A stretch of 9,790 nucleotides of DNA, from contig JAJZYI010000115.1 in the NCBI GenBank assembly GCA_021798135.1, positions 1-9,790 on the forward strand, read 5' to 3'. This document shows, one piece after another, positions 1 through 5,476 of this stretch. The position numbers were made by a program, and so were the translations under genes. The notes under the pieces are model-generated. The model ran no database searches. It was not told the DNA's origin and saw only the letters and a program-made list of their open reading frames with translations. The DNA comes from Actinomycetes bacterium. GTDB lineage: Bacteria; Actinomycetota; Acidimicrobiia; Acidimicrobiales; UBA8190. Every line of letters starts with the position of its first letter. The first letter of the stretch is position 1.

Positions 1-1
1 C

Positions 2-667
2 CCGACGATCGCCCGGGACCGTGCCCCAGCGCTGTGGGACGCCCTGGAGCGGTCACGGTCACTCGGTGCTCTGAGCGAGCGGCCGCTGGCCGTCCAGATC
101 CTGCACGCCTGGTCTTTCGGCGACGCCGCGTCCGTGGAGGGTCCTGCCACCGCGGGCCCCGTCCTGGACCTCGGGTCCGGTGGCGGGCTCCCGGGCCTGG
201 TCCTCGCCCACCGCTGGCCCGGTCGGCCGATGGTGCTGCTCGATGCCGCCAGGCGGCGGTGCGAGCTGTTGGAGGATGCCGTCGCGGCCTGCGGGCTGGA
301 CGGAGCCGTGCGGGTCGTGTGCGAACGAGCGGAGGTGGCGGGGCGGGAGCCGGAGCTGCGCGGCCGCTTCGGCCTGGTCGTGGCGCGCTCGTTCGGCCCA
401 CCGCCGGTCGTCGCCGAGTGTGCGGCGCCGTTCCTGCAGGTGGGAGGCGTGCTGGTGGTGTCCGATCCACCTGACGGCGGTGCCGACCGCTGGCCGAGCG
501 ACGGCCTGGCCGACGTCGGCCTGGTACCGCTGCAAGCCGTGACAGAGCCGGTCCACCTGCAGGTCCTGCAGCAGCAGCGAGCGTGTCCGGAGCGGTACCC
601 GCGTCGCGTGGGCGTGCCGAGCAAGCGGCCCATCTACCGGATCGTGGGGGTCCGCGCCGAGAGTTGA
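2..667 (+). CDS. rsmG: 16S rRNA (guanine-527-N7)-methyltransferase RsmG, 5' end cut by window edge
   Basis: RsmG (GidB) methylates N7 of G527 in 16S rRNA using S-adenosylmethionine. The frame is open from base 2 to the TGA at 665-667, giving 221 residues. No ATG, GTG or TTG occurs in frame before GTG 134, which would leave out the conserved region ahead of the SAM loop, so the true start lies left of the window. The SAM-binding loop LDLGSGGGLPG lies at about residues 55-65. It is followed by a Rossmann-like order: acidic strand end 'LLDAARRR', 'CERAE', then 'VARSFGPPPVVAECAAPFL' and 'GGVLVVSDPP'. The C-terminal 'YPRRVGVPSKRPI' is a typical RsmG ending. The part before the SAM loop is short, and the usual H-x-x-D-S segment appears only as 'QILHAWSF'. 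This is a divergent form that I associate with Acidimicrobiia. Its position just before parA/parB is the usual actinobacterial context. Confidence 0.93.
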   Translation, partial: PTIARDRAPALWDALERSRSLGALSERPLAVQILHAWSFGDAASVEGPATAGPVLDLGSGGGLPGLVLAHRWPGRPMVLLDAARRRCELLEDAVAACGLDGAVRVVCERAEVAGREPELRGRFGLVVARSFGPPPVVAECAAPFLQVGGVLVVSDPPDGGADRWPSDGLADVGLVPLQAVTEPVHLQVLQQQRACPERYPRRVGVPSKRPIYRIVGVRAES

Positions 668-1080
668 TCCTCCACGGGAAGGGCGGTCCGGATCCGACCG
701 GAGGGCGCCGGCCAGCCCGGCGGGCGTGCTCGCCGTGGCCTCGCTCCCGGTGGTGCCATCGCGGCGCGCATAGGCGGGTGGGGTCGTCTGCGGAGTGGCT
801 GATGGGCAGGGAGGTCGGTCCGCAGTTCTGGTCGTCGGTCTGCGCGCAGGCAGGCCGAGTGGACGTCGGACCGTTTCGTGCGCTGGTGGCTCGGGCGGTG
901 GTCGGGCTGGTTGGTGCACTCGTGGGTTGGGCGGTTGACCCCGCCCCGGCGGCTGGGTTGGTACGGCATGCGGTTGCCTGCCGGCCGGCGGATGTGCCTG
1001 GATGACCGCGGGTGGGCCGGGACGGTCGGGCACCTGGCTGACTGCCGGACGGCCGGCCAGGCGCGGTGTGCGGGCCAACG

Positions 1081-1096
1081 CGTTTCACGTGGAACG
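1081..1096. promoter_or_regulatory. parS-type ParB binding site (left copy)
   Basis: The 16-mer CGTTTCACGTGGAACG has the universal CACGTG core at 1086-1091 and the GTTTC left arm of the classical parS consensus. Its right arm is GGAAC rather than GAAAC, so one inner base pair breaks the symmetry. ParB family proteins recognise such sites near oriC, load there as CTP-dependent clamps and spread outward. The site lies in non-coding DNA about 3 kb from parB on the same origin-proximal segment, as expected for a genuine parS. Confidence 0.8.
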
Positions 1097-1392
1097 TCGC
1101 GGGTTACGTCCAGGCCGCGTGCAGGGCCGCAGCCGACCGCTGCTCGCCAGCATCGCGGACGAACGGCACGCGCTCCGCGCACCGGGGCAGCCGGAGGAGC
1201 TGCAGCAGATGGCGGTCCGTCAGGAAGGCCGCCGAACACCGGCATCGGAGTGCCACGTCGACGGACACCTGCCTCCGTGCGGGTGCCCAGCTGCGGGGGG
1301 CGCGACGAAGGCATCGGACGGCGGCCATGCAGCAGGCACCATGGAGGGGCGCGTGCCGGTGGCGGCGATCGAACCTCGCGTGCTCGCAGGTG

Positions 1393-1457
1393 CCCGTCGC
1401 CGTGTGGCCGGCGCGACGGGGTTCGTCGGGGTGTGGCTGGCGCGACGAGTCCGTCGC
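1393..1457. repeat. Two adjacent GC-rich hairpins built from a repeated sequence
   Basis: The first hairpin pairs CCCGTCGC (1393-1400) with GCGACGGG (1413-1420), an 8-bp stem with a 12-nt loop. The second pairs GCGACG (1442-1447) with CGTCGC (1452-1457) around a 4-nt loop. A 17-mer starting GTGTGGC is shared with one mismatch between 1402-1418 and 1431-1447. CCGTCGCCGTGT occurs at 1394-1405 and 1451-1462. This looks like local duplication. No U-tract follows, so a terminator role is not shown, and hairpins of this size arise easily in DNA this GC-rich. Confidence 0.4.
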
Positions 1458-1675
1458 CGTGTCGGTCCGGCTGGTGCTCCTCGTGGTGCGCGCCCCGACC
1501 CCGGGACACCCCGCGCGCGCCCACCCGAGCAGCATCATCCCCAGTGCTTCGAGGACCACGGCCGGGAAGGAGTGACGGATCGACGCCGAGAGCGCGGTGC
1601 TGCTGGGAGCAGCCACACCAGCATCGTGGTGGGAGCGGCATCCGGCCGGACCGACCGGCACGGGCGGGTTCGCGA

Positions 1676-1757
1676 GCCGGCCTTCGCACCGCCGGCCTTC
1701 GCACCGCCGGCCTTCGCACCGCTGGCCTTCGCACCGCCGGCCTTCGCACCGCCGGCC
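1676..1757. repeat. Tandem array, 15-bp unit, five copies plus a partial
   Basis: The unit GCCGGCCTTCGCACC starts at 1676, 1691, 1706, 1721 and 1736, followed by a 7-nt partial at 1751-1757. Copies 1, 2, 3 and 5 are identical; copy 4 has one C-to-T change at 1723. Each unit carries the palindrome GCCGGC at its start. A degenerate continuation may follow to about 1769. The unit length is divisible by three, so every frame through it stays open and yields five-residue peptide repeats. That is a consequence of the array and is not evidence of coding. The near-identity of the copies indicates recent slippage or amplification. Confidence 0.9.
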
Positions 1758-2370
1758 AGCGCGCACCTCGCCAGTGCGCCCTCGGTGCGCCGCAAGAGGC
1801 GAATTGGGGCGAGGAGGAGGTGGCTGCGGTGCCGAGACCACGGATATCGCGAGAAAGGGCGTGAGCCGAAGGCGAGTCGTCCCTTCCGCCTGGGAAGCCC
1901 AACCCGCGGAGCAACACCCTTCCAGCACCCGACCCGGAGGCGGCTGCACCGGGCAGCTGCTCGTCGGCGTCTCCGGGCTCGCGGCTTCCACCCGTTGTCC
2001 TCCGTGGAGCCGGGTGGGCCTCCCCGGCTCCCCTGCCCTCGGCTCAGCGGGCGTGGCGGAGCACCTCGAGCTGGTTGGGGTGCTCTGGAACGCGCCGGCA
2101 GTGAGCGCACCACGGCGGGCCGCGCACCCACGATGGGACAGCTCCCCCGTGCCGTGATCTCTCCCGGGGATCCCGCGCTGCGTGCCCGTGGTGGCCGCAC
2201 CTTGGTGGTCTGGTGCGAGCCGGTGGTGTGCGCCCGTGGTGTGGGTTGGTCGAGTGCACCCGTGGTATCAGGTGCTGTCGGGCGGTGGCGTCCAGCGACG
2301 GGGTTCCGTGGCGGGGTAGGTAGGCCATCCGGCCTGCCTGGTGAGGTGGAGCGCTGGGTTCAGACAAGTG

Positions 2371-2426
2371 GTGTGGCGCGGCTGGTGGTGTGGCGCGGCT
2401 GGTGGTGTGGCGCGGCTGGTGGTGTG
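2371..2426. repeat. Tandem array, 17-bp unit, three copies plus a partial
   Basis: The unit GTGTGGCGCGGCTGGTG starts at 2371, 2388 and 2405 and is followed by a 5-nt partial at 2422-2426. The three full copies are identical. Because 17 is not a multiple of three, a reading frame through the array changes phase at each copy, which argues that this stretch is not protein-coding. The strand is extremely G/T-rich. It lies about 110 bp to the left of the perfect parS. Confidence 0.88.
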
Positions 2427-2534
2427 TGGCCCAGGGTCGGGGTGCCGTCGCGCCAGCAGGACGGCACGGGGCCGAGGCGCGAAAGGCCGCGCAGGCGGCG
2501 GACGTCCGGCGAGAGAACCCAGCCCCTCCGTAGG

Positions 2535-2550
2535 TGTTCCACGTGGAACA
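2535..2550. promoter_or_regulatory. parS-type ParB binding site (right copy, perfect palindrome)
   Basis: TGTTCCACGTGGAACA is a perfect 16-bp palindrome with the CACGTG core at 2540-2545. It differs from the classical GTTTCACGTGAAAC site by one symmetric change (TTC-CAC for TTT-CAC on each arm). It lies about 270 bp ahead of the parA start and about 130 bp left of the candidate parA promoter. ParB bound here and spreading could also affect parAB transcription, although that is inference. It is the better of the two sites by symmetry. Confidence 0.88.
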
Positions 2551-2657
2551 GCGAACGGCACGGCCCGGAGCCGCCCAACGGGTTGTCCGGCGCCGACGAC
2601 GCGCTGCGGCTGCACGTCCTGCCGCGTGGACGAGCATCGTGCAGCCATCGGGACCTC

Positions 2658-2686
2658 GTGAGCCGATGCTGCGGGTGCGGTAGGGT
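2658..2686 (+). promoter_or_regulatory. Candidate promoter for parAB
   Basis: A TAGGGT hexamer at 2681-2686 fits the actinobacterial -10 pattern TANNNT. Seventeen bases upstream, GTGAGC (2658-2663) keeps only the TGA of a TTGACA -35 box. Transcription would begin near 2693, leaving a leader of about 114 nt before the GTG of parA. This is a weak call from motif and spacing only. Confidence 0.35.
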
Positions 2687-2795
2687 TCGTCCGGCTTGAT
2701 CGACGTCGTACGCGAACGGGCAACTGTCGACGGACCGCCCGCTCCGGTACGGAAGGTGGCAGCCCAGCCATGGACCATCGGGCTGCATCGCGATG

Positions 2796-2801
2796 AAGGA
2801 G
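2796..2801 (+). promoter_or_regulatory. Shine-Dalgarno sequence that sets the parA start
   Basis: AAGGAG lies 5 nt before the GTG at 2807. The frame extends further upstream to a TTG at 2696, but I saw no comparable ribosome-binding site there and that start falls next to the candidate transcription start. The 2807 start yields 'MAKRRRGRV', a plausible basic N-terminus. Confidence 0.7.
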
Positions 2802-2806
2802 CTGTC

Positions 2807-4141
2807 GTGGCGAAACGTAGGCGAGGCCGGGTCCCCGTCCAGGTCCGTCCATCGAGGGAGCCCGGTGCCCTCGTTGACGGACCGCCCGGAATGTCGGGCG
2901 TGCCGGCCAGCGTCGAACAGGCCGGCGGCGACACCTCCGTCGCCGTGATGGTCCGGAGGGACGATGCCGGGGAACCGGGCACCGGTCGACCGGCGTCGGC
3001 GAGGTCGACCGGCGCGCAGCCGGGTACCGGCCAGGCGATCGCCGGGGAGCCGGAGGCTCCTGCTGGGGAGGCGCTCGTGGGTGCCGGCGGCGGGACCGCT
3101 GCGTCGGGCGGCGCTGGCTTGGCGGTACCCGGATCCGTAGCGGCCGGGTCGGTTGCAGCCGGTTCTGTTGCGGATCGGCCGCCGGGAGCGGCCGAGGCCA
3201 GCGCGGGCTCGCCGCCGGCAGCCGGTACCGGCACGGCCGTTCCGCACGCTCGTGGAGCGGTCGGCGACCGTGGTGGGTCGCGTGTGACGGGCTCCGAGCA
3301 GCCAGCCGACGGGCGAGCGGGTGATGCCACCGACCTGGAAGCCACCGTCGACCAGGGTCCGTACGTTCCCCGACCGACGCCACGGATCATCGCCATCGCC
3401 AACCAGAAGGGCGGTGTCGGCAAGACGACCACGGCCGTCAACCTCGGAGCAGGCCTCGCCGAGCTCGGCTTCCGCGTGCTCGTCGTCGACCTGGACCCGC
3501 AGGGGAACGCCACGACGGGACTCGGCATCGACGGCCGGACGTTCGAGCTGTCCATGTACGACGTGATCATGCGCGACGCCGCCCTGGAGGACTGCATCGA
3601 GCCCACGAGCCTGAAGAACCTGTTCGTCGCCCCCGCGACGATCGATCTGGCGGGCGCCGAGATCGAGCTGGTGCCGACCTTCAGTCGGGAGCTCAGGCTT
3701 CGCAAGGCCCTTGAGCCGGTGATCGAGGACTTCGACTACGTCATGATCGACTGCCCGCCGTCGCTGGGGCTGATCACGGTGAACGGCCTGGCGGCTGCCG
3801 GTGAGGTGCTCGTACCCATCCAGTGCGAGTACTACGCGCTCGAGGGCCTCGGGCAGCTGCTCCGGAACGTGCACCTGGTCCAGTCGAACCTGAACGAGCG
3901 CCTCGAGGTGAGCACGATCGTGCTGACCATGTACGACGCCCGCACCAAGCTGGCGGAGCAGGTGGCCGAGGAGGTTCGCCGGCACTTCGGGAACAAGGTG
4001 TGCCGGAACATCATCCCGAGGACGGTGCGGATCTCCGAGGCACCGTCGTTCGGGCAGCCGATCACCGTGTTCGATCCGAGCTCGCGCGGGGCGATCGCCT
4101 ACCGCGAGCTGGCCAGGGAGGTCAGTGGTGGCACGCCGTAG
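2807..4141 (+). CDS. parA: Chromosome-partitioning ATPase ParA (Soj type) with a long N-terminal arm
   Basis: ParA is a Walker-type ATPase that binds DNA nonspecifically as an ATP dimer and moves ParB-parS complexes to segregate origins. The ATPase core begins near residue 194 (IIAIANQ). It shows the deviant Walker A loop KGGVGKTT (201-208) with both signature lysines, 'VVDLDPQGN' as the switch/Walker A' region, and 'VMIDCPPSLG' as Walker B, ending in a canonical 'ISEAPSFGQPI...' C-terminus. The core of about 250 residues is normal in length. The 193-residue Gly/Ala/Pro/Ser-rich N-terminal arm is much longer than the arms of other chromosomal ParAs I know. The arm contains GSVAA-type units at residues 109-123 written with different synonymous codons, which suggests it is translated. 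An internal GTG at 3284 would remove most of the arm but has a weaker ribosome-binding site. parB overlaps the end of the gene, so the two are co-transcribed. Confidence 0.95.
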   Translation: MAKRRRGRVPVQVRPSREPGALVDGPPGMSGVPASVEQAGGDTSVAVMVRRDDAGEPGTGRPASARSTGAQPGTGQAIAGEPEAPAGEALVGAGGGTAASGGAGLAVPGSVAAGSVAAGSVADRPPGAAEASAGSPPAAGTGTAVPHARGAVGDRGGSRVTGSEQPADGRAGDATDLEATVDQGPYVPRPTPRIIAIANQKGGVGKTTTAVNLGAGLAELGFRVLVVDLDPQGNATTGLGIDGRTFELSMYDVIMRDAALEDCIEPTSLKNLFVAPATIDLAGAEIELVPTFSRELRLRKALEPVIEDFDYVMIDCPPSLGLITVNGLAAAGEVLVPIQCEYYALEGLGQLLRNVHLVQSNLNERLEVSTIVLTMYDARTKLAEQVAEEVRRHFGNKVCRNIIPRTVRISEAPSFGQPITVFDPSSRGAIAYRELAREVSGGTP

Positions 4142-5102
4142 TGGGCTGGGCAAGGGGCTGAGCGCGCTCATCCCGACCGACGTCTCGGGGGACCGGCGGT
4201 CGGGCCTGCGTGAGGTGCCCATCGCCAACGTCCGACCGAACCCGTACCAGCCGCGCCAGCACTTCGACGAGGAGGCGATGGCCTCGCTCGCGGCGTCGAT
4301 CCGCGAGCTCGGCGTGCTCCAGCCGGTCCTGGTGCGCGAGATCGGTGCCGAGCAGTTCGAGCTGATCGCAGGTGAGCGCCGCTGGCGGGCGGCGCGTCGA
4401 GCGGGGCACCAGACCATCCCGGTGCTGGTGCAGACCGCCGACGACCTGCGGAGCCTGGAGCACGCCCTGGTCGAGAACCTGCACCGCGAGGATCTCAACC
4501 CGATCGAGGAGGCAGCCGCCTACCAGCAGCTGATCGACGAGTTCGGCTACACCCACGAGCAGGTGGCGACGCGCGTGGGCAAGAGCCGCGTGGCGATCAC
4601 CAACACCCTGCGCCTGCTGCAGCTGCCGCCGGGGGTGCAACGCGCCCTGGCCGAGGGAGACATCACTGCCGGCCACGCCCGGGCGCTCCTCGGCACGCCG
4701 GACCGGGCATGGCAGGAGTCGGTGATCAAGCAGATCGTGGCCGAGGGACTGACGGTGCGGGCCGTGGAGGCACTCGTTCGGCAGCGGGTGTCACCGGACG
4801 ACGACGCGGCAGTGGGTGGTGCCGACGGAGGTGTCCTGCCGGCCGGCGCCGGCGCCGGCGCCGGTGCCGGGAGCCCGGCCGGTGCCGCGCCGGGCGACGC
4901 CCGCGCTGCGGGCAGCTCGGCCGAGGTCCTGCGCCGCCGGCTGCCGCCACCCGGCATGGTCGAGCTGGAGGAGCTTCTCGCCAGCTACCTCAACACGCGG
5001 GTGAAGGTGGAGATGGGCGGCAGCCGAGGTCGGGTGACGATCGACTTCGCCACCCTCGAAGACCTGGAGCGGATCTACAAGCTGATGGTGGGAGGTGCCT
5101 GA
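4128..5102 (+). CDS. parB: Chromosome-partitioning protein ParB (CTP-dependent clamp)
   Basis: ParB binds parS, hydrolyses CTP, slides along DNA as a clamp and stimulates ParA. Starting at GTG 4128 gives 324 residues beginning MARRSGLGKGLSALIP, the classic ParA-contacting N-terminal helix. AGGGAGG at 4115-4121 is spaced 6 nt from this start, whereas the adjacent GTG at 4125 has only 3 nt. The start lies inside the end of parA (14-bp overlap), implying translational coupling. Key motifs are GERRWRAARR (from 82), the arginine box of the CTP-binding N-domain, and ENLHREDLNPIEEA (from 116). A helix-turn-helix runs from about 141 to 166, and a C-terminal dimerisation domain from about 264 to the end ('LEELLASYLNTRVKVEM...'). 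Between them is a flexible linker of about 35 residues with five consecutive Ala-Gly pairs starting at residue 239. Confidence 0.96.
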   Translation: MARRSGLGKGLSALIPTDVSGDRRSGLREVPIANVRPNPYQPRQHFDEEAMASLAASIRELGVLQPVLVREIGAEQFELIAGERRWRAARRAGHQTIPVLVQTADDLRSLEHALVENLHREDLNPIEEAAAYQQLIDEFGYTHEQVATRVGKSRVAITNTLRLLQLPPGVQRALAEGDITAGHARALLGTPDRAWQESVIKQIVAEGLTVRAVEALVRQRVSPDDDAAVGGADGGVLPAGAGAGAGAGSPAGAAPGDARAAGSSAEVLRRRLPPPGMVELEELLASYLNTRVKVEMGGSRGRVTIDFATLEDLERIYKLMVGGA

Positions 5103-5172
5103 GTCGCTCGACCTGAAGCGGAGCTTGTCGCCAGTCGAGCTGCAGCTGACGGTGCGACCGGTGGGTGGGGAC

Positions 5173-5186
5173 GGCTCACCCGAGCC
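5173..5186 (+). terminator. Possible parB terminator hairpin (weak)
   Basis: GGCTC (5173-5177) pairs with GAGCC (5182-5186) around a 4-nt ACCC loop, about 70 bp after the parB stop. The stem is only 5 bp and no U-run follows, only the mixed 'acaattcg'. It is the nearest simple hairpin I see after parB. Confidence 0.25.
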
Positions 5187-5268
5187 ACAATTCGTGGTGA
5201 ATTTCCGCGAAAGAGGGACGAACACCGACCTAAATACCACGAACAGTGGTTAGCTCACGCTAAAGCGT
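5185..5268. repeat. Cluster of small inverted repeats in the AT-rich stretch
   Basis: Several dyads follow one another. CCAC/GTGG flanks AATTC at 5185-5197. TTTC/GAAA flanks CGC at 5202-5212. ACCAC/GTGGT flanks GAACA at 5236-5250. TTAGC/GCTAA flanks TCAC at 5250-5263, overlapping an alternative ACGC/GCGT pairing at 5257-5268. The third and fourth abut directly. Stems are 4-5 bp, so each alone is weak. The density in otherwise gene-free, AT-rich DNA is what stands out. They might be protein-binding dyads or a bidirectional transcription-ending region. Confidence 0.45.
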
Positions 5269-5277
5269 AGGTGTATC

Positions 5278-5310
5278 TGATCCACAAGCTGTGCACGAGT
5301 CTGTGGACAA
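5278..5310. promoter_or_regulatory. Inverted pair of DnaA-box-like 9-mers
   Basis: On the - strand, 5302-5310 reads TTGTCCACA, which matches the actinobacterial DnaA box exactly. On the + strand, 5278-5286 reads TGATCCACA, one base from the general TTATCCACA box. They face each other 15 bp apart. The 9-mer at 5290-5298 between them (TCGTGCACA on the - strand) is a more degenerate relative. The pair sits just beside the AT-rich stretch at 5221-5280. I saw no other strong DnaA box in the window. A replication-origin or DnaA-titration role is possible but unproven. Confidence 0.5.
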
Positions 5311-5435
5311 CACTGCACGGCAGCACGAGGTCGAGCCGTCGAGCCAGCCAGGCGACGAGCCAGCCGGTCGAGCTGCATGGCTGAATCTGCCACCTGATCG
5401 TGCAGCAGACCCGGAAGGCGTGCGGACGGGAGGCA

Positions 5436-5470
5436 GGCGGGCAGCCGGTCAGCGAACCAGCCTGCCCGCC
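5436..5470 (-). terminator. GC-rich hairpin after cwlM, probable terminator
   Basis: A perfect 9-bp stem, GGCGGGCAG (5436-5444) with CTGCCCGCC (5462-5470), encloses a 17-nt loop. It begins 6 bp beyond the cwlM stop codon on the - strand. No U-tract follows, but hairpins lacking one are usual at gene ends in high-GC Actinobacteria. Being symmetric, it could also block transcription arriving from parB. Confidence 0.5.
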
Positions 5471-5476
5471 AGGCGG

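Larger units (their letters stand above)
668..2806. other. 2.1-kb gene-free, repeat-rich spacer between rsmG and parA
   Basis: No reading frame here reads like a conserved protein. The long open frames are Arg/Pro/Gly-rich low-complexity strings present on both strands at once, as expected where stop codons are rare. The stretch contains two parS-type sites, two tandem arrays (unit lengths 15 and 17 bp) and several GC-rich dyads. Parts of the + strand are strongly G/T-rich; in 841-960 I count 56 G against 32 C. I found no tRNA, RNase P, tmRNA or SRP RNA signature. The most economical reading is a ParB-loading, centromere-like segment together with the parA leader. Confidence 0.6.
5103..5476. 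other. Convergent intergenic region between parB and cwlM
   Basis: This 374-bp stretch between two convergent genes has no credible ORF. Its middle is unusually AT-rich for the window: 5221-5280 has 28 G/C out of 60. It carries the small dyads, the DnaA-box-like pair and the hairpins listed separately. The 9-mer GAGCCAGCC is repeated at 5341-5349 and 5357-5365. Mycobacterium tuberculosis has a small extra gene (Rv3916c) at the equivalent position; I see no counterpart here. Confidence 0.6.

Noticed and set aside
684..700. Hairpin CGGTC/GACCG as an rsmG terminator
   Set aside because: The 5-bp stem is short, there is no U-tract, and hairpins this size are expected by chance in this composition.
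1676..1757. Pentapeptide-repeat protein encoded by the 15-bp array
   Set aside because: All frames through a 15-bp unit give five-residue repeats. None fits the A(D/N)LXX consensus, and the flanks show no protein character.
634..1917. Long - strand open frames in the same spacer
   Set aside because: They consist of Pro/Arg/Thr-rich strings with no motif and overlap the end of rsmG. They are explained by scarcity of stop codons in GC-rich DNA.
1002..2699. Long + strand open frame of 565 codons across the rsmG-parA spacer
   Set aside because: Its product is low-complexity Arg/Gly/Pro sequence without recognisable domains. It runs through the 17-bp array, whose unit changes reading phase at each copy. 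Equally long frames exist on the other strand.
2696..2806. TTG at 2696 as the parA start, adding 37 residues
   Set aside because: No matching ribosome-binding site was seen. AAGGAG before GTG 2807 is far better, and 2696 falls at the predicted transcription start.
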